This document shows positions 1 through 7,133 of a stretch of 64,000 bases of DNA, piece by piece. A program made the translations under genes and the position numbers. The notes beneath the pieces are model-generated. The model saw only the letters and a program-made list of their open reading frames with translations, searched no databases and was not told the DNA's origin. The number at the start of each line of letters is the position of its first letter. Position 1 is the first letter of the stretch. Source of the stretch: Catellatospora sp. KI3 (GTDB taxonomy: Bacteria > Actinomycetota > Actinomycetes > Mycobacteriales > Micromonosporaceae); assembly GCF_029948125.1 (NCBI RefSeq), contig NZ_JASAMB010000022.1, forward strand, positions 1-64,000, given 5' to 3'.

Positions 1-60
1 AGCGCCGACAAACGAGGCGACCTTCCCCACCAGCGATCCTCCAACCAGCATCCCGCGCTG

Positions 61-77
61 GTCAAGCCAGGCTTGAC
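61..77. repeat. Perfect short inverted repeat downstream of dtd
   Basis: GTCAAGCC and GGCTTGAC flank a single A. It lies about 20 bases past the dtd stop codon. As RNA it would give only a 6-bp stem with a 5-base loop, so it may be a weak terminator. As DNA it is an odd-length 17-bp dyad that could bind a dimeric regulator of whatever gene lies to the left of the window. Function is not established. Confidence 0.35.
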
Positions 78-97
78 ACCCGATCCCCGATAGGGAA

Positions 98-520
98 TCA
101 GAGGTCGAGGATGAGGGTGTTGGGGCCGTTGTTGACGCTTTCGACCAGCATGTGAGTGCGGAAGCGTCCGGTCTCGACGGTGGCGCCGCGGGCGCGTAGC
201 GCTTCGACGAAGGCGGTGAAGACCGGTTCGGCGACTTCTGCGGGGGCCGCCGCCTGCCAGGTGGGGCGGCGGCCTTTGCGGGCGTCGCCGTACAGGGTGA
301 ACTGGCTGACCACCAGCAGCGGGGCGCCGACGTCCGAGGCGGATCGCTCGCCCTCGAGGATCCGCAGTTCATGCACCTTGCGGGCCATCGTCTCGACGGT
401 CGCCTGGGTGTCGCCGTGCGTCACACCGAGAAGTACCAGCAGTCCGTCCTTGATCTCGCCCACGGTCTCATCGGCGACGGTCACCTTCGCCCGGCTGACC
501 GTCTGCACCACCGCTCGCAT
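98..520 (-). CDS. dtd: D-aminoacyl-tRNA deacylase
   Basis: Cytoplasmic proofreading enzyme that hydrolyses D-amino acids (and, by family knowledge, glycine mischarged on tRNA-Ala) from tRNA. The 140 residues match the usual single-domain length. The start [15 protein letters not shown], the segment [19 protein letters not shown] (the SQFTL active-site motif) and the end [12 protein letters not shown] (the second, Pro-containing loop, here NNGPNT) are all diagnostic. ATG 520 is preceded by AAGGGG at a suitable distance. It is a single gene on the minus strand, separated by 78 bases from the methyltransferase upstream, and could share that transcript. Complete, with nothing unusual. Confidence 0.95.
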   Translation of the reverse strand: MRAVVQTVSRAKVTVADETVGEIKDGLLVLLGVTHGDTQATVETMARKVHELRILEGERSASDVGAPLLVVSQFTLYGDARKGRRPTWQAAAPAEVAEPVFTAFVEALRARGATVETGRFRTHMLVESVNNGPNTLILDL

Positions 521-598
521 CCCGCTACCCCTTGTCTGTGATGTCGATCAGGAAGCTGTGCCCACGACACGCCGTCGAACCGTGCCACAAGTTCATGA

Positions 599-2092
599 TC
601 AACGGCTGTCGGGGGTGGCGGTAGGGAGGAGGATGCCGCGTTCTACCAGGTGGTCTAGGACGGGGAGGAGGGCTTGGGTGAGGTCGGGGAGGGGGGCGTC
701 GTGGGCGGCGGCGAGGACGGCCAGCTGGTCGCGGAGGGGCAGGGTGGCGGTGGAGCCGCTGACCAGGGCGAGGATGAGGGGGTCGATCTCCTCGGTCCAG
801 CGCAGGCCCTCGGGGAGGGTGAGGTACTGGCGGTCTACCGCCCAGCCGTCGTCGGACATGGTGGCCTCCTGGCGTAGTTGCAGGCCGGGGGCGGTGTGGT
901 AGCGGGTGGCGAGGAGTTCTTCGGCGGTACGGGCGTCGAGCCAGTCGCGGCGGGTGAACCACTCGGCGACGCGGTCACCCAGGGGCGGCTGCACCTGCTG
1001 GCGCAGGTCCTCGCAGACCACGGTCGGGTCGGCCTTGCCGCCGTGGCGGGCCGTGATCAGGCCGAAGCCGATCGCCTCGACGCCGTGCTCGGCGAACCAG
1101 TCCAGCCACTGCGCGGCCCGGTGCGCGTCGTGCCGCTCGCTGGCGTCGGCCAGCCACAGCCGTACGTAGTCCAGCGGGTCGCTGACCTCGCGCTGGATCG
1201 CCCACACGTCCATGCCGGTGCCCGCGAACCACCCGGCGACCCGGTCCTCCCAGTCCTCGCCGGCGACGTGCACCCAGTTGGCCAGGAACTGCAGCGTGCC
1301 GCCCGGGTTCAGCAGCGTCGGCGCGGCGGCGGCCAGCTCGGCGCAGACGCCGTCCCCGGCGCGGCCGGAGTCGCGGTACACGTGCGTGGCCGTGCCGGGC
1401 CCGACCACGAACGGCGGGTTGCTCACCACCAGGTCGAAGCCGCGGTCGGCGACCGGGGCGAGCATGTCGCCCTGCAGCAGCTCCCAGTTGAGGCCGTTGA
1501 GCGCGGCGGTGGTGGCGGCGAAGCGCAGCGCGCGCGGGGACAGGTCGGTGGCGGTGACCGAGGCGGCGTGGGTGCTCAGGTGCAGCGCCTGTACGCCGCA
1601 GCCGGTGCCGAGGTCCAGGGCGGTGCCGACCTTGGTGCGTACGGTGGCGGCGGCCAGGGTGGTGGAGGCGCCGCCGACGCCCAGCACGTGGTCGGCGGGC
1701 AGCTGGCGGCCGGGCTGGGCGGGCAGGTCGGACAGGACCCACCAGTCGCCGTACGGCTCCAGGTCGACGTTCGCGCGCACCCCGCCGTCCTCCAGCGCCA
1801 CCAGCCCGGCGGTGCGCGCCGCCGACAGCGCCAGCGGTGCCAGCGCCCGGGTGACGGCGGGCTCGGTCTCGGTGACGCCGCAGATGAACAGGCGGATCAG
1901 CGTGTCGAGCGCCTCGCCGGAGCCGGTGGCGCGCAGCGCGGCCCGGAAGTCGTGCCGGGCGGCGTCGGCGGTGGCGGCCGGTCCGAGGCGGGCGGCGATG
2001 CCGTCGGCGGTGAAGCCCGCGGCGGTCAGCGCCGTACGCAGGCGGTCGAGGTCAGCGGGCTCCAGCAGCGTCTGCACTCTGACATCGTGCAC
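599..2092 (-). CDS. Class I SAM-dependent methyltransferase (MTS/RsmC-like)
   Basis: 497-residue predicted methyltransferase. The N-terminal ~160 residues form a family-specific domain. The Rossmann core follows with the SAM-binding motif DLGTGCGVQAL, the acidic strand end VTATDLSP and the catalytic loop VVSNPPFVV. An NPPF/Y loop is typical of enzymes methylating exocyclic amino groups in RNA or glutamine in proteins, so an rRNA or protein N-methyltransferase is likely; the substrate is unknown. A C-terminal ~180-residue extension is also present. The frame stays open far upstream, but that part overlaps the divergent VanZ gene and reads as noise. I chose GTG 2092 because AGGAGA ends 3 bases before it; GTG 2077 is the alternative. 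Only 13 bases separate it from the divergent VanZ start. Confidence 0.75.
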   Translation of the reverse strand: MHDVRVQTLLEPADLDRLRTALTAAGFTADGIAARLGPAATADAARHDFRAALRATGSGEALDTLIRLFICGVTETEPAVTRALAPLALSAARTAGLVALEDGGVRANVDLEPYGDWWVLSDLPAQPGRQLPADHVLGVGGASTTLAAATVRTKVGTALDLGTGCGVQALHLSTHAASVTATDLSPRALRFAATTAALNGLNWELLQGDMLAPVADRGFDLVVSNPPFVVGPGTATHVYRDSGRAGDGVCAELAAAAPTLLNPGGTLQFLANWVHVAGEDWEDRVAGWFAGTGMDVWAIQREVSDPLDYVRLWLADASERHDAHRAAQWLDWFAEHGVEAIGFGLITARHGGKADPTVVCEDLRQQVQPPLGDRVAEWFTRRDWLDARTAEELLATRYHTAPGLQLRQEATMSDDGWAVDRQYLTLPEGLRWTEEIDPLILALVSGSTATLPLRDQLAVLAAAHDAPLPDLTQALLPVLDHLVERGILLPTATPDSR

Positions 2093-2098
2093 TAATCT
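2093..2098 (+). promoter_or_regulatory. Candidate -10 box for leaderless VanZ mRNA
   Basis: TAATCT ends 7 bases before the VanZ ATG, where a -10 element would place the transcription start at or next to the start codon. No convincing -35 is visible. The site lies in the 13-base gap to the divergent methyltransferase, so both promoters must overlap coding DNA. Confidence 0.35.
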
Positions 2099-2105
2099 CC
2101 TGCGC

Positions 2106-2678
2106 ATGATGCAGCAGCTCTGGCAGCGCTGGCACGTCGTCTGGATCACGATGCTGGCGCTGGCCCCGATCGTGCTGCTCGCGATCGCCGCCCTGACCCG
2201 GCTGCGGGTGCGGGCCGGGCTCGATCCGGTCACGGCCCGGCGCCGCTCGCTCGCCGAGGTGCTCGCGGTCGCGGGCACCGTTCCGTGGGTATGGATGATC
2301 ATGACGCCGGTGCGGGTGCCGCCGGACTTCACCCGCGTCTACCTGATCCCGCTCAGCGACCTGCGCGTGCAGATGATCCAGCCGATCGGCTTCATCGTGC
2401 CGCAGATCGTCGGCAACCTGCTGGTGCTGTTCGCGCTCGGGGCGGGGGCGCCGGTCCGCTCGGCGGCGTTCGCCGCGCCGTGGCGGCTGTTCGCGCTGGG
2501 CGCCGCCTGCTCGGCCGTGCTGGAGGTGGTGCAGCACCTGTTCGTCGACGGCCGCGTGTTCAGCGTCGACGACATCCTGGTCAACGCGCTCGGCTGCCTG
2601 CTCGGCGGCCTGGCCACCCGCCGCTGGTGGGCCAAGGCCCCGTCCCGGACCCGTCCCCTGGCGATTGCGCCCCGCTGA
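2106..2678 (+). CDS. VanZ family membrane protein
   Basis: 190-residue integral membrane protein. Several hydrophobic segments are visible: residues ~10-30, ~55-70, ~90-115, ~125-145 and ~155-175. The part FIVPQIVGNLLVLFALG and the later ACSAVLEVVQHLF ... FSVDDILVNALG match the VanZ family core, in which conserved acidic and Asn residues sit in or near the membrane. VanZ itself raises teicoplanin resistance; most actinobacterial relatives are uncharacterised. Two adjacent ATGs (2106, 2109) are possible. There is no Shine-Dalgarno, and TAATCT at 2093-2098 suggests a leaderless transcript. The gene is isolated on the plus strand and followed by a family A palindrome. Confidence 0.75.
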   Translation: MMQQLWQRWHVVWITMLALAPIVLLAIAALTRLRVRAGLDPVTARRRSLAEVLAVAGTVPWVWMIMTPVRVPPDFTRVYLIPLSDLRVQMIQPIGFIVPQIVGNLLVLFALGAGAPVRSAAFAAPWRLFALGAACSAVLEVVQHLFVDGRVFSVDDILVNALGCLLGGLATRRWWAKAPSRTRPLAIAPR

Positions 2679-2746
2679 CCACCGCATCGCCCGGCACCGG
2701 CGCCGCCTGCTGGGTCGGGGTGCCCCGGGACCCGCGTCATGGTCGC

Positions 2747-2808
2747 TGCAGTTTCGGGGAGACTGCATGAATCCGCGCCAAGATTCCGGCACTTTCCCCG
2801 AAACTGCA
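2747..2808. repeat. Family A palindromic element, copy 1
   Basis: 62-bp imperfect palindrome. The outer arms TGCAGTTTCGGGGA (2747-2760) and TCCCCGAAACTGCA (2795-2808) are perfect 14-mers, and the next 13 positions pair at 9. The core contains GAATC ... GATTC. It lies between the VanZ gene and the HhH gene, both plus strand. Related copies are at 14961-15024 and 21768-21829. Confidence 0.85.
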
Positions 2809-2894
2809 CCCGATCTTGGGTGGGGGTGCGGCGGGCGCGCCGGGGGAGCGGGAGTCGGGCTGGTGGGGCGGCGGGGTCTGGCAGGCTGTAGGGC

Positions 2895-3476
2895 ATGACG
2901 ACGCTGTGGCTCGCCCAGGACGCCGACGCGGACAGGCTGCTCGCCGAGGACCCGTTCGCCCTGATCCTCGGCATGCTGCTGGATCAGCAGCAGCCGCTGG
3001 AGAAGGCGTTCAAGGGGCCGTACCTGCTGGCGCAGCGGCTGGAGGTGTCCCGGCTCGACCCCGCCGAGATCGCCGCGTACGACCCCGAGCGCTTCGCCGC
3101 CATCTACGCCACCCCGCCCGCCATCCACCGCTTCCCCGGTTCGATGGCCGAGCGCAGCCAGAAGCTGGCCCAGGCGATCGTCGACGACTACGACGGCGAC
3201 ACCGCCGCGCTGTGGACGGGAGCCAAGGACGGCAAGGACCTGCTCAAGCGCCTCGGCGACCTGCCCGGCTTCGGCAAGATGAAGGCGCAGATCTTCACCG
3301 CGCTGCTGGGCAAGCAGTTCGACGTGCGGCCGGAGGGCTGGCGGGAGGCGGCGGGCGCATACGGCGAGGAGGGCTCGCTGCGCTCGGTGGCCGACATCGT
3401 CGACGCCCCGTCCCTGACCAAGGTGCGCGAGTTCAAGAAGCAGATGAAGGCCGAGGCCAAGGGGGCGAAGGGCTAG
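2895..3476 (+). CDS. HhH-GPD-type base excision repair protein
   Basis: 193-residue protein of the actinobacterial HhH-GPD family that resembles DNA glycosylases such as Nth and AlkA. The N-terminal half contains LILGMLLDQQQPLEKAF, equivalent to the helical region before the helix-hairpin-helix. The hairpin itself is DLPGFGKMKAQIFTALL (residues ~120-138), with the LPGxG turn that binds the DNA backbone. I do not see an Fe-S cluster loop, and the catalytic Asp/Lys assignment is uncertain, so activity on a particular damaged base cannot be stated. ATG 2895 begins MTTLWLAQDADADRLL. Monocistronic; a hairpin follows at 3489-3510. Confidence 0.8.
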   Translation: MTTLWLAQDADADRLLAEDPFALILGMLLDQQQPLEKAFKGPYLLAQRLEVSRLDPAEIAAYDPERFAAIYATPPAIHRFPGSMAERSQKLAQAIVDDYDGDTAALWTGAKDGKDLLKRLGDLPGFGKMKAQIFTALLGKQFDVRPEGWREAAGAYGEEGSLRSVADIVDAPSLTKVREFKKQMKAEAKGAKG

Positions 3477-3488
3477 TCGCTCCCGGAC

Positions 3489-3510
3489 ATGGTTCCAGAA
3501 GTGGAACCAT
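3489..3510 (+). terminator. Hairpin after the HhH gene
   Basis: ATGGTTCC and GGAACCAT pair perfectly around the loop AGAAGT, 13 bases after the HhH stop. There is no T-tract. It lies in the gap between convergent genes, so it could end transcription of the HhH gene and, from the other side, of the GNAT operon. Confidence 0.5.
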
Positions 3511-3559
3511 CACAGATGAGGCCATCACCGATGAGCGCATCCGCGGGTATCCAGAGCGG

Positions 3560-4021
3560 TCAGGGTACGTACTCGTCGTCCAGGCTGGTGATCAGGAGGC
3601 CGGCGGCGGGGTCGAAGCCGGCGCGGCGGTAGAACGGGACCGACCGCTGGGAGGGGCTGAGCAGCACGCGGACCAGCTTCTCGGCTCGGGCGTGGGCCAG
3701 CAGGGCGTTCATCATGGCCGCGCCGACACCGGCGTCGCGGTGGGCGGGCAGCACGAAGGCGTTGCTGAGGTAGCCCCAGCGTCCGGCTGGGAAGCCGGGC
3801 TTCGGCATGCGGGTGAAGATGACCAGATTGACCATGCCGACCGCTTCGCCGTCGCACTCGGCCAGCCAGAACACGCGGCGGTCGGCCTCGGCGGCGTACC
3901 AGGCGGTGAACTGGGCGTCGAAGTCGGGATCGTCGGTGCCGTGCTGCTCGGCGGTCCAGGCGCGGCGCAGTGCGATCAGCGCGGGCAGGTCGTCGGGCCC
4001 GGCCGGGCGCACCGTCACCAT
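3560..4021 (-). CDS. GNAT family N-acetyltransferase
   Basis: 153-residue acetyl-CoA-dependent acyltransferase of the GNAT fold. The N-terminus VTVRPAGPDDLPALIAL is the usual first strand and helix. Motif A is FVLPAHRDAGVGAAMMNALL (residues ~88-107), with the R-x-x-G-x-G/A pyrophosphate loop seen here as HRDAGVG. Motif B ends in VPFYRRAGFD. The substrate is unknown. ATG 4021 shares its A with the TGA of the mazF-like gene (TGATG), so it is translationally coupled and last in the five-gene minus-strand operon starting at 6878. Some GNAT proteins act as toxins paired with antitoxins, but this one sits behind a complete mazEF-like pair and looks like an ordinary single-domain enzyme. Confidence 0.85.
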   Translation of the reverse strand: MVTVRPAGPDDLPALIALRRAWTAEQHGTDDPDFDAQFTAWYAAEADRRVFWLAECDGEAVGMVNLVIFTRMPKPGFPAGRWGYLSNAFVLPAHRDAGVGAAMMNALLAHARAEKLVRVLLSPSQRSVPFYRRAGFDPAAGLLITSLDDEYVP

Positions 4022-4368
4022 CACAGCGCCAGGTGGGTGCGCAGGGCCTCGTCCAGGCGCTCCATCTGCTCGGGCGGGACCGTGCCGACGCGGCGGTGCA
4101 GGCGCTGCACCGCCACCGTACGCACCTGCTCGGCCTGGGCCTTGGACTCCTGCCGCAGCCCGCATTCGACGGCCGGGAGCAGCACCTGGAACGGGTAGAC
4201 CCGGTCGGTGCTGGTGGTCACCGGCACCACGGTGACGACGCCGCGACCGGTGCGCTGGGCGACCCGGTTCGCGGCGTCGTTGCTGACCACGACCGCGGGC
4301 CGGACCTTGTCCGCCTCGGCGCCCCGGTGCGGTTCGAGATCGACCAGGTAGACGTCACCGCGCCGCAT
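4021..4368 (-). CDS. MazF/PemK-type endoribonuclease toxin
   Basis: 115-residue type II toxin. [16 protein letters not shown] is the first strand plus loop, followed by KVRPAVVVSND; the Arg-Pro is conserved in MazF and PemK, where nearby residues bind and cut mRNA at short motifs. VVTVVPVTTST is the typical beta-4 region. It overlaps the mazE-like gene by 14 bases and abuts the GNAT gene by TGATG. It should be a sequence-specific mRNA interferase neutralised by its upstream partner. The unusual point is the setting: it is transcribed behind a lipoprotein and a drug/lipid exporter rather than alone. Confidence 0.88.
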   Translation of the reverse strand: MRRGDVYLVDLEPHRGAEADKVRPAVVVSNDAANRVAQRTGRGVVTVVPVTTSTDRVYPFQVLLPAVECGLRQESKAQAEQVRTVAVQRLHRRVGTVPPEQMERLDEALRTHLAL

Positions 4369-4591
4369 CGGCGAGCCCGTCGCCGGCGACGACGTCCCAG
4401 CCGGGACCGGGGGCGTCGGTGCCTTCCTCCCACTCGTCGAACGCGTCGGCGTACGCGGCCTCGAGGTCGCGCTCGCGCAGCAGGTCTATGGCACGGTGCA
4501 GCACCGACGAGCGCGTGGACATGCCGGTGCGCTCGGCGTAGTCGTCGACGAAGTCCACGTCCTCGTCGGGAAGGCTGACGCTGAGCTTCAT
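4355..4591 (-). CDS. MazE-like ribbon-helix-helix antitoxin
   Basis: 78-residue antitoxin. The N-terminus [20 protein letters not shown] forms the strand-helix of a ribbon-helix-helix DNA-binding fold, followed by [20 protein letters not shown]. The tail [20 protein letters not shown] is acidic and probably the toxin-binding segment. ATG 4591 overlaps the stop codon of the MFS gene (ATGA), so antitoxin synthesis depends on translation of the exporter. No separate promoter or SD is obvious; internal promoters inside the MFS gene cannot be ruled out. Confidence 0.85.
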   Translation of the reverse strand: MKLSVSLPDEDVDFVDDYAERTGMSTRSSVLHRAIDLLRERDLEAAYADAFDEWEEGTDAPGPGWDVVAGDGLADAAR

Positions 4592-6168
4592 GACATCGAT
4601 GCTACCGAGGGTGCCACCTCGGGTGCCACCGGCTCCGTATGCCCACCTGCTGTGTCCGTGCGCACACGCAGCCCGAGCGCGATGACGGCACCCAGCACGC
4701 AGATCGCCGCGGTCGCCACGAAGATCTCGCGGTACTCCGCCCGCAGGGCGTCGGTCAGCGCGGTCGTGTACGCGGCCAGCTGCCGCTTGTACTCGTCCTC
4801 GGTCAGCCCGAACGGGAACGGCGTGGCCAGGTCCTTGGTGAACTGCTGGAACCGGTAGAGCCCCCAGGCGGTCAGCCCGGCGACCCCGGCCAGCATGCCG
4901 GTCATCCGGGCCACCACGACCCCGGCCGAGGCGACGCCGTGCCGGTCGGCGGGGACGATGCGCAGCACGATCGCCGACAGCGGCGCGATGACCAGGCCCA
5001 GGCCCAGGCCCGCGAGCACCAGGTCGGTGTCGAGCCGGGGGAGGGTGAACAGGCCCAGGTCGTGCCGGGCCGCGAGCAGGTCGGCGGGCCAGGCCGCGAT
5101 CAGCGCGTACGCCCCGGCGGCCAGCAGCAGCCCCGCCACCGTCGGCCAGCGCTCGCCCAGCCGCTTGATCAGCAGCCCGCCGAGGACCGCCCCGACCGGC
5201 AGCGCCACCAGGAACCGGGTCAGCAGCAGGGTGGCCTCGAACGCGTCGACCCGCAGCAGCGTCTGCGCCACCAGCTCCACGTCGACCAGGGTCACCATCA
5301 GCGCGGCCCCGGCGCACACGCTGGCGCCGAGCGCGGCCAGGAACGGCCCCATCCGCACGCCCGCCGGGTCGAGCAGCCGGGTGCGGGCCCGCCGCTCCCA
5401 CAGCACGAACCCCGCCAGCGCGACCGCGGCGGCGGCCAGCGCGGGCACGCCCCAGGGCGAGAGCATGGTGTGCTGCGGGTCCGGGTTGTACAGGCCGACC
5501 ACGAGCAGCCCGAGCACCAGCGCCAGCAGCAGTCCGCCGACCACGTCGACCCGGCCGCCGCGCGGGGCGGCCGGGTCGCGCCGGGGCACCAGGAACCACA
5601 CCGCCACCGCGGCGACGGCCGCCAGCGGCAGGTTGAGCCAGAAGATGCCGCGCCAGCCGATCCACGCCGCCACCCCGGCTCCGAACAGCGGGCCGAGCAC
5701 GGCGCCGAGCTCCTGGGCGGCGCCGACCCAGCCCAGCGCGGTCGGCCGGGAGGCGGGCGGGAACAGGTCTGCGATCAGGGCCATGGTCACCGGCAGCAGC
5801 GCGCCGCCGGCCATGCCGGTGATGGCGCGTCCGGCCGTCAGCGGCACCAGCCCGGTGGCGACGGCGGTCAGCGCGGAGCCCGCGGCGAAGCCGGCCAGGC
5901 AGGCGATGATGACCAGGCGGCGGCCGTACCGGTCGGACAGGCTGCCCAGCAGCGGCATCGCCGCCAGGTAGCCGAGCAGGTAGCCGGTGACCAGCGGGGT
6001 GGCCCGCTCCAGGTGGTTGATCGGGATGCCGATGTCGGTGATCACCTGGACCAGGACCGAGACCAGCACGTACGTGTCGAGGGCGCCGAGCAGTACGGCG
6101 AGCCCGCCGACACCGACGGCCAGGTGGCGTGTCGGTGCGGCGGGCGCGTTGGTGGCGGGGGTGGTCAC
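4588..6168 (-). CDS. MFS efflux transporter, DHA2-like (P55/Rv1410c type)
   Basis: 526-residue integral membrane transporter with about 14 hydrophobic segments. The start [19 protein letters not shown] is followed by loop 2-3 [12 protein letters not shown] (MFS motif A) and later [18 protein letters not shown] (motif C, antiporter signature). It follows an LprG-like lipoprotein gene with a 5-base gap. That pair is the arrangement of lprG-Rv1410c in mycobacteria, where the two export triacylglycerols and affect drug tolerance; the same role is inferred here. The start is GTG 6168; SD is weak, consistent with coupling to the upstream gene. The C-terminal tail is extramembrane and ends on the mazE start codon. 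Confidence 0.85.
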   Translation of the reverse strand: MTTPATNAPAAPTRHLAVGVGGLAVLLGALDTYVLVSVLVQVITDIGIPINHLERATPLVTGYLLGYLAAMPLLGSLSDRYGRRLVIIACLAGFAAGSALTAVATGLVPLTAGRAITGMAGGALLPVTMALIADLFPPASRPTALGWVGAAQELGAVLGPLFGAGVAAWIGWRGIFWLNLPLAAVAAVAVWFLVPRRDPAAPRGGRVDVVGGLLLALVLGLLVVGLYNPDPQHTMLSPWGVPALAAAAVALAGFVLWERRARTRLLDPAGVRMGPFLAALGASVCAGAALMVTLVDVELVAQTLLRVDAFEATLLLTRFLVALPVGAVLGGLLIKRLGERWPTVAGLLLAAGAYALIAAWPADLLAARHDLGLFTLPRLDTDLVLAGLGLGLVIAPLSAIVLRIVPADRHGVASAGVVVARMTGMLAGVAGLTAWGLYRFQQFTKDLATPFPFGLTEDEYKRQLAAYTTALTDALRAEYREIFVATAAICVLGAVIALGLRVRTDTAGGHTEPVAPEVAPSVASMS

Positions 6169-6173
6169 GAGGA

Positions 6174-6878
6174 TCAGGACGCGGGCGGGGTGACGGTGAC
6201 CGGGGCGTTGTAGTTCGTGAACGCGACGGTGACCTTGCCGGCCGGGTCGCTGCCGCTGGCGGGCATGTTGAACTCGCCCTTGACCAGCTGCTTGGTGCTC
6301 GCGTCCAGCCACAGGTAGCCGGTGACCCCGGCGGGTGCGCCCGGGACCAGCGCGGCCAGCGCGGCCTGGTCCGGCTCGACCTTCACCTTGTACGCCTCGT
6401 GGCCGTCGACGGTCTCCTTGGCCTCGGTGGTCGCGCTCTTGACCGTGCTGAGCAGCTTGGCCACGCCGCGGTTGGGGTCCAGGATGGCCGACGGGTCGTA
6501 GACGCTGGCCGCGGCGGACAGCGGGAGCTTGGTGAAGCCGCCGGTCGGGCCCTGCAGCCAGAGGTCGCTGCCGACCATGACGAACTTCGCCTCGAACAGC
6601 GCGCCGAACTGCTCGATCTTGGCAGAGCCGGTGGCCTCGCCCTTGTTGGTGAGGTCGCCCTCGGCGTGCTTGAGGCTGAGTCCACTGATCTTGCCCTCGA
6701 CGTCGATGACGAAGTGGGCCGTGGTCACCGCGGCCATCGCCGTGGCGCCCTCACCCAGCAGCTGCTGGGCGCTGGGCAGCGTCTCGGCGGGCTTGTCGTC
6801 GTCCTGCTTCGGCGTGCAGCCGGTGAGGGCGAGGGCGGCTATGGCGAGCGCGGTGAACGCGAGCTTGGTCCTGGACAT
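6174..6878 (-). CDS. lprG: LppX/LprAFG family lipoprotein (LprG-like)
   Basis: 234-residue lipoprotein. The signal peptide [21 protein letters not shown] has the lipobox LTGC, so Cys21 is the likely lipidated residue. The mature part carries [21 protein letters not shown], typical of the LppX_LprAFG fold, a half-barrel that holds acylated lipids in a hydrophobic cavity. It is first in an operon with an MFS exporter, mazEF-like genes and a GNAT gene. I chose ATG 6878 because TAGCAT ends 7 bases before it (leaderless pattern); ATG 6887, three codons earlier, is possible but overlaps that box. LprG homology is inferred from family features and gene order, not alignment. Confidence 0.85.
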   Translation of the reverse strand: MSRTKLAFTALAIAALALTGCTPKQDDDKPAETLPSAQQLLGEGATAMAAVTTAHFVIDVEGKISGLSLKHAEGDLTNKGEATGSAKIEQFGALFEAKFVMVGSDLWLQGPTGGFTKLPLSAAASVYDPSAILDPNRGVAKLLSTVKSATTEAKETVDGHEAYKVKVEPDQAALAALVPGAPAGVTGYLWLDASTKQLVKGEFNMPASGSDPAGKVTVAFTNYNAPVTVTPPAS

Positions 6879-6885
6879 ACCGCGC

Positions 6886-6891
6886 ATGCTA
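6886..6891 (-). promoter_or_regulatory. Candidate -10 box of the lprG operon
   Basis: On the minus strand TAGCAT ends 7 bases before ATG 6878, the spacing of leaderless actinobacterial transcripts. The start codon choice for the lipoprotein rests on it. Confidence 0.45.
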
Positions 6892-6980
6892 ACGAAGCCC
6901 GCCACTGTGCGCCTTTCGGCGGCGCCGACGGCTGCCCTGAACTGCGGCGATCCGGACCGGCGGCGAACCTCCGGGAAAAT

Positions 6981-7000
6981 CGGACTGTTCGGACAGTCCG
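6981..7000. promoter_or_regulatory. Inverted repeat in the lprG / aminotransferase divergent region
   Basis: CGGACTG and CAGTCCG are separated by TTCGGA. It sits roughly midway in the 255-base divergent region and is a candidate operator for either operon. There is no direct evidence of binding. Confidence 0.4.
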
Positions 7001-7087
7001 TGGGTAGCATCACGAAGGGTGAGCAAACGATTTCAAACAGTAGTCGTTATGGCACGGTGCTCCAGGACCGGGCGCCACCGCCCTGCT

Positions 7088-7101
7088 CACCGGATCCGGT
7101 G
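7088..7101. promoter_or_regulatory. 14-bp perfect palindrome upstream of the aminotransferase
   Basis: CACCGGATCCGGTG lies 33 bases before the aminotransferase start codon and 19 bases before its SD. Its place in the expected 5' leader or promoter makes it a candidate operator for the poly(amino acid) gene pair. Confidence 0.4.
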
Positions 7102-7133
7102 ACCACCGGGTTCGTGACCCAGAAGGAGAAGCA

